A stretch of 53,394 nucleotides of DNA from an uncultured Oscillospiraceae bacterium (GTDB lineage: Bacteria > Bacillota > Clostridia > Oscillospirales > Oscillospiraceae): NCBI GenBank assembly GCA_910588105.1, contig CAJUQD010000018.1, positions 1 through 53,394 of the forward strand, written 5' to 3'. Positions 39,520 to 48,309 of this stretch are shown here, piece after piece. A program made the position numbers and the translations under genes. The stretch's first letter is position 1; the number at the start of each line of letters is the position of its first letter. The notes under the pieces are model-generated. The model made no database searches, was not told the DNA's origin, and saw nothing but the letters and a program-made list of their open reading frames with translations.

Positions 39520-40716
39520 TTGAACATCACGATCAACCGGGCGGAGCTGTTGAGCGCCGTCCAGAAGGCTACGGCAATCGCGTCGGAGGACGCACCCCTG
39601 GAACCGCTGAAGGGGGTGCTCTTGGAGGCTGACGCCGTCGCAGGCACGCTCACCCTCACCGCCACCAACATTGAGACCTCCCTGGAGCAGAAGCTGGCTT
39701 GTACGGCTGGGGAGGACGATGCCGTGGTTATGAACGCCAAGCTGCTGGCGGGGATGCTGGGGCTGATGTCCGGCGAGACGGCGCAGCTGCGCCGCCGACC
39801 GGGAACCCGCTTACTCACACTGAGCAGCGGGGAGACCATCTACAACTGGGCCATCGGGGAGCGAGGCGAGTTTCCCAAGATCGAAATGCCTTTCCCGGAG
39901 GACACCGTGAAGGTGTCCGGCATCCCGTCCATGGCCCGGCAGACCATGTTCGCCACGAAGGAAGACAAGGGCAATCCCCTGATGCGCTGTGTGAACCTGA
40001 TGTTCACCCAGGAGGGGCTGAAGGGCGTGGGCTACAACGGCCGGTGCCTGGTCACCGCCAAGGGTGACGACAAATCCACCGGGAACATCAGCCTGCTGCT
40101 ACCCGCCAACTCTCTGGAAAAGCTGGCCGGGCTGTGTTCGGACGCGGATGAGTTCAACGTGGGCGTGGCCGGAAAGTTCCTGGTGTTCCAGCGGCCGGGG
40201 CTCACGTTCGGAGCCCTGCTGATGGAGGGCGACTACATGAACACGGACCGGCTGATGAACAACATCCGAAACCAGTTTACGCTGCTCACCGATGTGGCCG
40301 ACCTGCGCCGGACGCTGAAAACCGTGGCGGCGGTAGACCCCAAGGGCCGGGTGAAGCTGGCCTTTGACGGCGGGCGGATCACCTTTTTCTGCAAGGGAGA
40401 GCTGGGCGAGGCCAGCCAGGAGCTGGAGACCGCCCCGCTGACGGGAACGCCCCAGGGCGGCTACTGGTATCTCATCTCGGATCTGATGGCCTGCCTGCGC
40501 TCGCTGTCCGGCACCGCCACCTTGGGGATCGCCCAGGCGGGGATGCTGGATCTGTCCACCGAAGGGGCCTACTATATGCAGACTGCCATGCGGGAGCCCG
40601 TTGCCGCCCCGATGGTGGCGCAGGAAACGCCAAAGGCCAAGCCGGAGAAGGCGGCAAAGGCCAAATCTCCCAAAGCCAAATCCTCCAAGGCCAAAACCGC
40701 CAAAAAGGCGGCGTAG
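39520..40716 (+). CDS. DnaN-like sliding clamp with Lys/Ala-rich tail
   Basis: This 398-residue protein has the length and three-domain layout of bacterial beta clamps: MNITINRAELLSAVQKATAI, AVVMNAKLLAGMLGLMSGET and the second-domain repeat LMRCVNLMFTQEGLKGVGYN, then DEFNVGVAGKFLVFQRPG. It ends with a 25-residue tail of PKAK/SKAK units. A clamp would tether a polymerase to element DNA. The chromosome must encode the normal dnaN, so this is an extra copy. The TTG start follows AAAGGAGG (39508-39515). It lies 11 bp after the helicase. Confidence 0.8.
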   Translation: MNITINRAELLSAVQKATAIASEDAPLEPLKGVLLEADAVAGTLTLTATNIETSLEQKLACTAGEDDAVVMNAKLLAGMLGLMSGETAQLRRRPGTRLLTLSSGETIYNWAIGERGEFPKIEMPFPEDTVKVSGIPSMARQTMFATKEDKGNPLMRCVNLMFTQEGLKGVGYNGRCLVTAKGDDKSTGNISLLLPANSLEKLAGLCSDADEFNVGVAGKFLVFQRPGLTFGALLMEGDYMNTDRLMNNIRNQFTLLTDVADLRRTLKTVAAVDPKGRVKLAFDGGRITFFCKGELGEASQELETAPLTGTPQGGYWYLISDLMACLRSLSGTATLGIAQAGMLDLSTEGAYYMQTAMREPVAAPMVAQETPKAKPEKAAKAKSPKAKSSKAKTAKKAA

Positions 40717-40719
40717 GGG

Positions 40720-41124
40720 GTGGGGCGTTTGAAGGAGAACGATATCTGCCGCTACTGCGGCGGAGTCATCAAGCTGATCCCCGCCAAAATGGTCTACGGC
40801 GAATCCACCCGGCGGCTGGGCATGGAGGGCGAGTACGTCTACCAGTGCCAGAACTGCAACGCCAGGGTGGGCTGCCACAAGGGCACGACCCGGCCCCTGG
40901 GCAATGTAGCCAACGAGGTGCTGCGGCTGAAGCGGGTGGAGGCCCACCGCGTGTTCGACGCTCTCTGGAAAAGCGGGCGCATGACCCGGACGGGGGCGTA
41001 CCGCTGGCTGGCGGGTGAGCTCCATCTGCGGCCAGACCGCGCCCACATCGGCGGGTTCGAGATGGATCAGTGCCAGAAGGTCATTGAACTGTGCGGGAAA
41101 ATGGAAAACGAGGAGGCTGCGTAA
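40720..41124 (+). CDS. Zinc-finger protein (DUF3268-like)
   Basis: This 134-residue protein opens with a four-Cys zinc site (CRYCGGVIKL and CQNCNARVGC). It continues with RPLGNVANEVLRLKRVEAHR and a helical C-terminal half (AYRWLAGELHL, FEMDQCQKVIELCGKM). That pattern fits the DUF3268 zinc-finger family common in phages and ICEs. The GTG at 40720 has AGGGGG before it; a TTG three codons later is possible. It is joined to the next gene by TAATG overlap. Confidence 0.75.
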   Translation: MGRLKENDICRYCGGVIKLIPAKMVYGESTRRLGMEGEYVYQCQNCNARVGCHKGTTRPLGNVANEVLRLKRVEAHRVFDALWKSGRMTRTGAYRWLAGELHLRPDRAHIGGFEMDQCQKVIELCGKMENEEAA

Positions 41125-41537
41125 TGCGGGAATGTGAACGCGAGGATATGTTGTGTACCTGTGTTGACTGGGGAAAAGACGATCTGGCCGCACGGATACA
41201 CCATATTATTTGCAATTTTGAGTTTACCGGCTTTGGGCTGGAATATACCACATTGGAGCGGCCGGAAGGCCGCCGCCTGTGCCGGATTGGGCGGTGCCGC
41301 GTCTGCGGGAAGCGCCTGTGCTACGGGGATGATCTGCCCGCCCAGTCCACCCCGGACGATCTGCTGGCGGATATCTTCCATCGGACGTTCCAGATGTGGC
41401 GCGATGCCCCCGAGCATCTTCCGGCTGGCGCGGAGTGTTTCACCGATCTGTTTGTGTCGTTGTTCCATGAGGCCGACCGGGAGCGTGTGAACGAATGGCT
41501 GGCCCATCACGGCGCAGATACCGGAGAGGGCCCATAA
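41124..41537 (+). CDS. Hypothetical Cys-containing protein (137 aa)
   Basis: No family is recognised. The ATG at 41124 overlaps the preceding stop (TAATG) and follows GAGGAGG. The first half has CEREDMLCTCVDWGKDDLAA and a probable four-Cys knuckle (LCRIGRCRVCGKRLC). The second half is helical (FHRTFQMWRDAPEHLPAGAE). It lies in a run of small Cys-rich proteins, so metal binding is likely. Its role is unknown. Confidence 0.65.
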   Translation: MRECEREDMLCTCVDWGKDDLAARIHHIICNFEFTGFGLEYTTLERPEGRRLCRIGRCRVCGKRLCYGDDLPAQSTPDDLLADIFHRTFQMWRDAPEHLPAGAECFTDLFVSLFHEADRERVNEWLAHHGADTGEGP

Positions 41538-42092
41538 ATGGCGAAGATGAAATATACCTTCCCGGGCCCGACCTGCCCCGGCTGCCAGTATCACCAATCC
41601 GTGGGAGATGGCCTGGTTCAGACACGCTACTGCAACGGCTTCGACAAAAAGCGGAAATCCAAGCGGTTCAAGCGGTCTGACCCAAAGTACAAACCGCCCA
41701 AGTGGTGCCCCCGGCTGATCTCTCCGCCGGTGTGCCGCGTCTACGGCTTTGTGAACGAGGAGAGCGAGTTCCTGGAATGGTGCCTCAACCGAAGGGACTA
41801 CAAGCCGGGCGCGTGTATTATCCCGCAACCATCCCACTACCGGCTGCGTCTGGAGGTGTCCCTGGGCAAGACCGCGAAGCAATTTTATGACGCCACGCAG
41901 TTGGAGCCCTTGAGCAATATTTTTTCCAGCTATGGGGCACAAGTCGGGCCCGGGGAGATCGTTGAGATCGACGACGGCCTGAAGCCTTATTATTTTTATT
42001 GTGCAGATGGTTATGACGTGATCCCGCTGATGATGTTTGACCGTTCGCGGGTGCAGGCTGACGCAAAGGGGGACTGTAAAAATGGTAAATAG
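41538..42092 (+). CDS. Hypothetical Cys-rich protein (184 aa)
   Basis: This begins immediately after the previous stop. The N-terminal 65 residues are basic and hold cysteines in CPGCQYHQS, YCNGFDKKRKSKRFKRSD and WCPRLISPPVC. The rest is a soluble domain ending with a Tyr-rich strand (GLKPYYFYCADGYDVIPLMM). The basic Cys-rich start suggests nucleic-acid binding. I do not recognise it. Confidence 0.65.
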   Translation: MAKMKYTFPGPTCPGCQYHQSVGDGLVQTRYCNGFDKKRKSKRFKRSDPKYKPPKWCPRLISPPVCRVYGFVNEESEFLEWCLNRRDYKPGACIIPQPSHYRLRLEVSLGKTAKQFYDATQLEPLSNIFSSYGAQVGPGEIVEIDDGLKPYYFYCADGYDVIPLMMFDRSRVQADAKGDCKNGK

Positions 42093-42972
42093 ATACTGCA
42101 AATGCTGCCATCATCTGGCGGGCAGACCCGATGCCGCCGCCAATTTCTACAACGACCACTTTATCCCCGACCACTGGGCGCTGTCCTATTTCAAACTCAG
42201 TGAGTGCATGGGCGTCAGCCTGATGGGCCGCTGCAAGGACTGCGACGGTGAGCTGGAGGAGGTTATCCCGCTGCCGAAGGGGTTGACCGGGGACGCCCTG
42301 TTCCAGGCCATCTATGACATCGTGCAGACGGCCCATCCCTATGACAAATTTTTGAAGCAGGTGGGTTACTACGGCCGCTGTGAGGAACGCAGCAGATTTT
42401 ACACGAGCCGGGATGAGCGGCATCAGTTCCAGCGCAGCCGGCAATTCTTTAGGCTGTTCCATGACTGGGATCGGGAGTCGGCCCGGCTCTGGCTGGAAAA
42501 GAACTTCCCGCCGGAGAAGCCCACCGAGGTCTTTCGGGACACCGGTGGCGGCCTGTTCAGCAACGTCATCCGCGTGGCAAAAGTGAGCGGTGATTTTGAC
42601 AGGGCCGGGGCCATTCTGGACTACTACCTGCCCTGCGAACACGAAAGCGGCATCAGGGAAGGGGTGGAACTCACCGCCTATGAATTTGATTTCGTGCCCA
42701 TCCTCAATTACGGCAGCGAGGGCATCTACATCGACTGCTATCTGATGGGCAAGTTCGACGAATCCGGGCGGTGCTCCCTCCATGTGGGCACACTGAAGAC
42801 GCTGACGCGGGATCTGGAGAGCGCCAAGGTCATGGGTGAGCTGTGCGGCACGCTGATGTACCACGCCGGCGAATATGTCAATCAGAATCTGCATCGCTAT
42901 ACCCCGCAAAAGGGACTGGAAACGGAATACCAGCGGCAGCTGGAACAGGAAGCGGCAGGACAGGACAACTGA
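42082..42972 (+). CDS. Hypothetical protein with Cys-pair start (296 aa)
   Basis: The ATG at 42082 lies 11 bp inside the preceding gene behind AAAGGGGG. The N-terminus has YCKCCHHLAGRPDAAANFYN and CMGVSLMGRCKDCDGELEE, a likely zinc site. The middle is mixed alpha/beta with a DWDRESARLWLEKNF helix. The end has GIYIDCYLMGKFDESGRCSL and a long helix with LMYHAGEYVNQNLHRY. No known domain is seen. It shares its operon with the clamp and helicase. Confidence 0.65.
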   Translation: MVNRYCKCCHHLAGRPDAAANFYNDHFIPDHWALSYFKLSECMGVSLMGRCKDCDGELEEVIPLPKGLTGDALFQAIYDIVQTAHPYDKFLKQVGYYGRCEERSRFYTSRDERHQFQRSRQFFRLFHDWDRESARLWLEKNFPPEKPTEVFRDTGGGLFSNVIRVAKVSGDFDRAGAILDYYLPCEHESGIREGVELTAYEFDFVPILNYGSEGIYIDCYLMGKFDESGRCSLHVGTLKTLTRDLESAKVMGELCGTLMYHAGEYVNQNLHRYTPQKGLETEYQRQLEQEAAGQDN

Positions 42973-43040
42973 CCGCTGCCTTGAACCATCATCACACATG
43001 GGGCCATCCTGCGGCCCCCAAAATACAAGGAGAAATCAAA

Positions 43041-43400
43041 ATGGGCGATATTTATTATTTATCCGAGCGCAACCGCATCGTGGAGGAACACCTCCATTGC
43101 ATCAACACTGTGATCTGGCAGAACTGGTCGCTGATCCAGGCCGCCCGCCTGGAGCGGGACGATGTGTACCAGCAGCTGGCCATCCGGCTGATCCGCTGTG
43201 TGGACACTTACGACCCATCCAAGGGGCCGCTGAAAAAGCGCATCTACGCCCAGCTGAAGTATGAGCTGCTCAACTGCAAGGAAGTCCGCCGCCTGACCGG
43301 CATTACCGGGGCCCCGAAGGAGTTCCGCAAGGGGAACATTATCTCCCTGGATGCCATTCGGGAGGACAGCGAGTTGTACCGGCAGCTGGAGGCGGCGTGA
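43041..43400 (+). CDS. Sigma-region-2-like small protein
   Basis: This 119-residue protein contains NWSLIQAARLERDDVYQQLA followed by IRLIRCVDTYDPSKGPLKKR, the core-binding and -10 recognition pattern of sigma-70 region 2. It has IYAQLKYELLNCKEVRRLTG next. No region 4 follows, so it cannot be a complete sigma factor. Such short proteins in ICEs and phages may redirect RNA polymerase or be relics. AAGGAG precedes the ATG. A GGGGCC/GGCCCC hairpin lies about 20-25 nt upstream of the start. Confidence 0.65.
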   Translation: MGDIYYLSERNRIVEEHLHCINTVIWQNWSLIQAARLERDDVYQQLAIRLIRCVDTYDPSKGPLKKRIYAQLKYELLNCKEVRRLTGITGAPKEFRKGNIISLDAIREDSELYRQLEAA

Positions 43401-43403
43401 GTG

Positions 43404-43868
43404 ATGGCGACTTCGATTGTCCGGCGTATGCGCGAGGCGCTACGTTGGCTGTTCACACTGGACGAACCCCAATGGGTGGACGCGGAGCAAGTGGATGACA
43501 GCTTGGAACAGGACGTCAGGTTCCTGCGCTTCCAGCTGACCAAGACGCGCTCGGAACTCACGGAGCTGAGCCAACGGCCGGACAGCTTTCCACAGAGGTT
43601 CGCGGCGCTATTCCATATGCCGGAGGAAGTGCTGTGCCGACTGCCCTGCCGCTATGAGATCGGGCGGTCTGGCGGAAACTGGGCCGTGGTGCTGGAGCGA
43701 TGCGTGTTCTGCGGCTGCGCGGTAAAAACGGAGGCTTTCCAAAGTGAGCGGGATGCCCTGTTGTATACGGCGCTCTTGCAAACAGCGGGATTTCGCCTGA
43801 GAAACAACCTGTCGTGCTCACAGTGCTACAGCGAATATCTGAAATCCAGCGGACTATCAGTAGAATGA
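43404..43868 (+). CDS. Hypothetical protein with Cys pairs (154 aa)
   Basis: No family is recognised. It is helical at the start (IVRRMREALRWLFTL, VRFLRFQLTKTRSELTELSQ). Two Cys pairs may bind zinc (RCVFCGCAVK and NLSCSQCYSEY). A GTG one codon earlier is also possible. It begins within a few bases of the sigma-like gene stop and precedes the MoxR gene by 15 bp. Confidence 0.65.
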   Translation: MATSIVRRMREALRWLFTLDEPQWVDAEQVDDSLEQDVRFLRFQLTKTRSELTELSQRPDSFPQRFAALFHMPEEVLCRLPCRYEIGRSGGNWAVVLERCVFCGCAVKTEAFQSERDALLYTALLQTAGFRLRNNLSCSQCYSEYLKSSGLSVE

Positions 43869-43883
43869 GAGGAGGAAAAAACC

Positions 43884-45278
43884 ATGCCGAATCAAAATAC
43901 CCAGACCCTGCGTGACCGTATGCTGGCCGTCATGGCCGACGTGAACGCCCAGGTGGCGGAGCGGGAGGAGCTGGTGGAGGCTATCGCCATCGCCCTGCTC
44001 ACCCGAAAGAACCTGTTCATCCTGGGTGCGCCCGGCCAAGCCAAGAGCTACGCCATCAACCAGTTCCGCGCCCGCATTACCGGGGCCCGGCAGTTCGAGC
44101 GCCTGCTATCCAAGCAGACCGATGAGGAACAGCTTTTCGGGCGCGTCGATCTGTCCAGCCTGCTCCCCGGCAGTGTGCCGGAAACCGAGCTACGAAAAGA
44201 TCCCACCTACAATTTGCTGCGCTCCGAGCTGGAGGATGTGATGAAGCGACTGCCCAAAACGCCGGATGACGTGGAGAGCATGGCGCCGGTGAAGCATCAT
44301 ACTCAGCTGCTGGAGGACTATCGCAGGGCCGCCGCAGCCTTGCGGCAAGGGGAACCCTCTGTGAACACCGCAGGGAAGATCCCCGAGGCGGACATCGTGT
44401 TCCTGGATGAGATCTTCAAGTGCAATGACGGGGTGCTCAACTCCCTGCTCACCGCCCTCAACGAGCGCAAGTACACCAACGAGGGCCGTACTTATCCCAT
44501 CCCCACCATCTCCTTTTTCGCGGCGTCCAACGAGATCCCCAACTTCAACGATCCCCAGGAGAAGATTCTGGAAGCCCTCTATGACCGACTGGAGCTGAAA
44601 GTGGTGACGGACAACATCTCAGACCGCGTTAAGCGGCTGGCGGTGCTGGCGGACAAGCAGGCGGGGCGCGCCGGACAAATTACTGCGTCCATCACGCTGG
44701 ATGAACTGGGGCAGATGCAGGCGGAGGTGGCGGCGATCCCGGTGCCCGATGCCGCCAATGAGCTGGCGGACGATATCCTGTGCCAGCTCCGCAAGGACGG
44801 CATTCCGGTGTCTGACCGAAAGTATCTCAACTACTATCCCATCGCCCAGGCCAAGGCGTGGCTGTCCGGCCATGCCCAGGTGGAGTCCCAGGATCTGCTG
44901 GCGCTGAAGAACTACCTCTGGCAGAAGCCCGCTGACCGTCCTGTGGTGGAATCGACGCTGAACCGTATGTGTGTCAACCCCATGCAGGACAAGGTGAGCA
45001 GCGTCCGGGCCATGGCCGTGGATGTGCAGACGGAGTTTGACGCTAACCGCGCTGACACCAACAAGCCCAATGCGGGCAGCAAGGCCCTCATCAAGCTGCG
45101 GGGCGAGCTGGTGCGGTTGTACGGCGAGCAGCAGAAGCTGGCCGCGTCCGCCCAGTCGGACGGCGAAACGGCGCTGACGGATGGACTGCTGGCGGATATG
45201 GAACGGATCAACAAGCAGGCCCACGAGGCCGTGGGCTTCACCTACACGCCGCTGGGGCAGCTGGCGGCGCTGCAATAA
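43884..45278 (+). CDS. MoxR/RavA-like AAA+ ATPase
   Basis: This 464-residue ATPase is of the MoxR group: Walker A GAPGQAKS (48-55), the pore/insert region LSKQTDEEQLFGRVDLSSL, Walker B EADIVFLDEIFKCN, sensor 1 FFAASNE, arginine-finger region DRLELK, and a C-terminal lid (200-330) plus helical extension. MoxR proteins act as chaperones that load or remodel complexes together with a VWA partner. That partner is encoded at 46700-48283, four genes away in the same direction. GAGGAGG precedes the ATG. Confidence 0.87.
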   Translation: MPNQNTQTLRDRMLAVMADVNAQVAEREELVEAIAIALLTRKNLFILGAPGQAKSYAINQFRARITGARQFERLLSKQTDEEQLFGRVDLSSLLPGSVPETELRKDPTYNLLRSELEDVMKRLPKTPDDVESMAPVKHHTQLLEDYRRAAAALRQGEPSVNTAGKIPEADIVFLDEIFKCNDGVLNSLLTALNERKYTNEGRTYPIPTISFFAASNEIPNFNDPQEKILEALYDRLELKVVTDNISDRVKRLAVLADKQAGRAGQITASITLDELGQMQAEVAAIPVPDAANELADDILCQLRKDGIPVSDRKYLNYYPIAQAKAWLSGHAQVESQDLLALKNYLWQKPADRPVVESTLNRMCVNPMQDKVSSVRAMAVDVQTEFDANRADTNKPNAGSKALIKLRGELVRLYGEQQKLAASAQSDGETALTDGLLADMERINKQAHEAVGFTYTPLGQLAALQ

Positions 45279-45299
45279 AAATACAAGGAGGACAAAATC

Positions 45300-45758
45300 A
45301 TGTTGAACCACATCGTAATGATGGGCCGTCTGACCCGAGACCCGGAACTGCGGCACACCCAGGCGGGCACAGCCGTGGCCAGCTTCACCGTGGCGGTGGA
45401 TCGGGATTTCAAGGACAAGGAGACCGGCGAACGCAAGACCGACTTCATCGACTGCGTGGCGTGGCGCTCCACCGGCGAGTTTGTGGACAAGTATTTCGCC
45501 AAGGGCCGCATGGCCGTGGTGGAGGGCAGGCTGCAGCTCCGGGACTGGACGGACAAGGAGGGGAATAAGCGCCGCAGCGCGGAGGTGCTGGTGTCCAGCG
45601 TCTACTTCGGCGACAGCAAGCCCAAGGACGGCGACAGCGCCGGGGGCAAGGCCAAGGCGGGGAAGGATGACGATTTCCAGCTGCCTGGTGATTTCGGCGC
45701 CGGCTCTGACAATGGCTTTGCGGATCTGGCGGATGACGATGGCGATCTGCCGTTCTGA
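45300..45758 (+). CDS. ssb: Single-stranded DNA-binding protein
   Basis: This 152-residue protein has an OB fold in residues 1-105 (NHIVMMGRLTRDPELRHTQA, TDFIDCVAWRSTGEFVDKYF, GRLQLRDWTDKEGNKRRSAE). A Gly/Lys/Asp-rich linker follows, and the acidic tip DDGDLPF is the docking tail for repair and replication proteins. An element-borne copy would coat DNA during transfer or replication. AAGGAGG precedes the ATG at 45300, 21 bp after the MoxR stop. Confidence 0.93.
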   Translation: MLNHIVMMGRLTRDPELRHTQAGTAVASFTVAVDRDFKDKETGERKTDFIDCVAWRSTGEFVDKYFAKGRMAVVEGRLQLRDWTDKEGNKRRSAEVLVSSVYFGDSKPKDGDSAGGKAKAGKDDDFQLPGDFGAGSDNGFADLADDDGDLPF

Positions 45759-45765
45759 GAAACAG

Positions 45766-45792
45766 CGGCGGGAGGGGGCAACCCTCCCGCCG
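45766..45792 (+). terminator. GC hairpin after ssb
   Basis: CGGCGGGAGGG and CCCTCCCGCCG form a perfect 11-bp stem with a 5-nt loop. It has no T-tract (TATCTTAAAG follows), so it is more likely an mRNA-stabilising or attenuating hairpin than a full terminator. It ends 24 nt before the next start codon. Confidence 0.5.
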
Positions 45793-45816
45793 TATCTTAA
45801 AGAAGGAGAATAAGCT

Positions 45817-46530
45817 ATGGCAACCTGTTTACTGTGCAAGAAAGATGTAACGTCCGGCTATGTGGTATGCGGCGACTGCGCCGGGAAAATAAAACCTGAA
45901 ACGATGCGCCCAGTCCTGAGTGATTTTGCTGCGTGGCTGGGAGAAAATATGGCTCAAAACTATACTTCGGCACCATGTCTTATGTGCGAATTTGCAAAAT
46001 CAAGTGCGTGTCTTAACCCAGAAATGTGCTGTAAGGGAACTACCGCCTGGCTTTGGGGCAAAGTGGACGAATTCCTGGATACTTCTGCCTGTGGCGGTAT
46101 TCTGGGGCAGCTGGAAACTACGTGCCCTTTCCCCTATGTGTTCACGGACATGGACGACTCTTATATTTCCGGGAAGGACGATCCCCGCAATCCCCGATGG
46201 GAAGTTGGAGATCTTCATGCGGATCATGATGGGAGACATGGCTGGAAAATTCTATGGTATGGTTACTGGAAAAAGGCGACAGCGGAAATGAAGTCCGAAA
46301 TGGATCGCGTCTACAGGGCTTTGACCGCCAACGATGCGTTACGTGATTGGACTGCCCTGCGCCGGTTCTGCTGGTCTCATCCTGAGGCGCAGGCAAACTT
46401 ACGGTCAGAGGATGAATCCAATTTCTATTTGGTAGGTGAAGTATGTAATTTCTGGATTAGGCTCATCGCTCAACCCAAAGAGTGCAGCCTGTATCTGCAT
46501 ATGTTTACGAAGGATGAGGAAACGAAATGA
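45817..46530 (+). CDS. Hypothetical Cys-rich protein (237 aa)
   Basis: This gene is visibly lower in GC than its neighbours. The product begins MATCLLCKKDVTSGYVVCGD, a four-Cys zinc site, with further cysteines in APCLMCEFAKSSACLNPEMC. The middle has RWEVGDLHADHDGRHGWKIL. The rest is helical (LRDWTALRRFCWSHPEAQAN). I do not recognise the family. AAAGAAGGAG precedes the ATG, and the stop overlaps the next small gene by 4 bp. Confidence 0.65.
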   Translation: MATCLLCKKDVTSGYVVCGDCAGKIKPETMRPVLSDFAAWLGENMAQNYTSAPCLMCEFAKSSACLNPEMCCKGTTAWLWGKVDEFLDTSACGGILGQLETTCPFPYVFTDMDDSYISGKDDPRNPRWEVGDLHADHDGRHGWKILWYGYWKKATAEMKSEMDRVYRALTANDALRDWTALRRFCWSHPEAQANLRSEDESNFYLVGEVCNFWIRLIAQPKECSLYLHMFTKDEETK

Positions 46531-46700
46531 AACAATACTTTGACTACTTAGACGCCCTGCGGGAATCCGGTGTCACCAATATGTACGGCGCGGTTCCCTA
46601 TCTCCAGCAGGAGTTCCCGGAGCTGGGCTTCAACCACGCCCAGGCCGTCTATGTCCTGCGGGAGTGGATGGAATACCGTCAGAAGGGCGGGGATGCGTAA
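46527..46700 (+). CDS. Small hypothetical protein (57 aa)
   Basis: This gene starts at an ATG that overlaps the previous stop (ATGA) and ends in a TAA that overlaps the VWA start (TAATG), so it is coupled on both sides. The product is a helical domain: MKQYFDYLDALRESGVTNMY, then VPYLQQEFPELGFNHAQAV and VLREWMEY. The pattern resembles small ICE-conserved helical proteins, but no name can be given. AAGGATGAGG precedes it. Confidence 0.75.
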   Translation: MKQYFDYLDALRESGVTNMYGAVPYLQQEFPELGFNHAQAVYVLREWMEYRQKGGDA

Positions 46701-48283
46701 TGCGCAAGCCCTACCGCACGATTGAGGACGTACTGCGTTCCCCGTGGGCTGCCGCTGGGCAGCCCATGGAGCGGCCTGCCACCGACCGGGTACTGCGCTC
46801 CACCAAGCTGGAGGACAGCATCTATGCCGACCTGCGGGATGGGGACGACAGTTTGGAGCAGACCGAGGGGGAGGCGGCAAAAAAGCTGCCATCCTTCCCG
46901 GCCCTGTCCCGGGACGTGTTCCAGTCCTTTTACTCCCTGATGCCCAGGAAGAACGACAATGATTTGCTGTCCACGGCCGCCCGGAAGTTCAATGGCCCGA
47001 TTTTGGAGTACATCACCCAGAGCGAGGACTACCCCACGCTGAAAGCGGTGTGCGAGGGCCGGGAGCTGCCCGCCTATGAGGCGGCGTCCGAGTTTGTGGC
47101 CCGCACCGCCGGGGAGCTGGACAGCCTGCTCTCCAATATCAGCGGCGAGAAAAACGGGCTGAGCACGTTGGAGAAGCTGGAAAACGCTGAGCAGGAAGCG
47201 CGGAAAGATCTGGCCAGTCTGTTGGAACGAATGCAGGCCATGAAGGGACGCGACCAGCTATTGGAGCAGTCCGTGGTGGACGCGGCTAACCAGGCGGAGA
47301 GTAAGCGCCGCCAAGTGGAGGCCGTGGGTAAGCTGGTGGATGCCAGTGCAGCGAAAAGCAAAAATGCCGTAGCCGCCGTGGTGGCAGCGGCGGTGGGCGC
47401 CGCCGCAGAAAAGGCGGAAGAAGTACAGAACATCATCAGCGCCTGGAGCGATGCTCCCGGCAATCTGGAAAAGAACGAGGCGAATGCCGAGCTGCTGACC
47501 CTGGTGCGGCAAAGCCCGGTTCTGCGGGATATCTCCAAGTATCTGGGCCGGTTCCGGGAGATCTTCGCCCAGGGCAAGCGCAACGGCTACGCCTATGGCC
47601 GGGGCGAGAAATATTCCCTGGAGCTGGGCCGGGATCTGTCCCGAGCCCTTACCTCGGAGCTTGCCATGCTGGCTTCGCCCCAGACCACGCCGCTGTTCCT
47701 GCGCAAGTACCAGCGGGGGCAGATCAAGCAGTACCAGCGCCGGGAGCCCATCTACAAGGGCATGGGGGATATCATCTGCTGTCTGGATGAGTCCGACTCC
47801 ACCGAGGGTGACCCCGCTGCCTGGGGAAAGGCCGTGGCCCTGACCATGCTGGAGATCGCGGCGGACAGCGGGCGGCGCTTCGCCCTGATCCACTTTTCTG
47901 GGCCGGGGCGCTTCAAAACGGAGGTGTTCCGGCCCGGGGGCTATGCCATGGCGGAAAAGGTAAACGCCGCGGAAACCTTTTTAGGCGGCGGCACCGACTT
48001 CCAGACGCCCATGAATGACGCCCTGCGCCTGATGGATGAGGAAGACCTTGAAAACGCCGACATCATTTTTATCACAGACGGCGAATGTGCTTTGCCAGAC
48101 GCTTATGTGGAGCGGCTTCGGATTGAGCAGGCCAATCGGCGGTTCACTGTCACCGGGGTGCTGCTGGACAAAGACAGCCCAGGGATGGCGTTCAGCCTGG
48201 AGAAATTCTGCCAGAATATCTACCGAACCAGCGAGCTGCTGGGGGATGAGATCGTGCGGGAGATCGTGGCAAAACGGACGTAA
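46700..48283 (+). CDS. VWA-domain protein, probable partner of the MoxR ATPase
   Basis: This 527-residue protein has a helical front (residues 1-320) that includes an Ala-rich coiled stretch (KSKNAVAAVVAAAVGAAAE). A von Willebrand A domain (about 355-520) has the MIDAS motif D363-E-S-D-S367 (DxSxS), GGGTDF and ITDGEC. This is the RavA-ViaA/CoxE architecture in which a VWA protein binds the MoxR ring and a metal-dependent ligand. GGGCGG and the TAATG overlap link it to the 57-residue protein. Confidence 0.85.
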   Translation: MRKPYRTIEDVLRSPWAAAGQPMERPATDRVLRSTKLEDSIYADLRDGDDSLEQTEGEAAKKLPSFPALSRDVFQSFYSLMPRKNDNDLLSTAARKFNGPILEYITQSEDYPTLKAVCEGRELPAYEAASEFVARTAGELDSLLSNISGEKNGLSTLEKLENAEQEARKDLASLLERMQAMKGRDQLLEQSVVDAANQAESKRRQVEAVGKLVDASAAKSKNAVAAVVAAAVGAAAEKAEEVQNIISAWSDAPGNLEKNEANAELLTLVRQSPVLRDISKYLGRFREIFAQGKRNGYAYGRGEKYSLELGRDLSRALTSELAMLASPQTTPLFLRKYQRGQIKQYQRREPIYKGMGDIICCLDESDSTEGDPAAWGKAVALTMLEIAADSGRRFALIHFSGPGRFKTEVFRPGGYAMAEKVNAAETFLGGGTDFQTPMNDALRLMDEEDLENADIIFITDGECALPDAYVERLRIEQANRRFTVTGVLLDKDSPGMAFSLEKFCQNIYRTSELLGDEIVREIVAKRT

Positions 48284-48309
48284 AAATTGATTTGGAGGTT
48301 GATTGCAGC

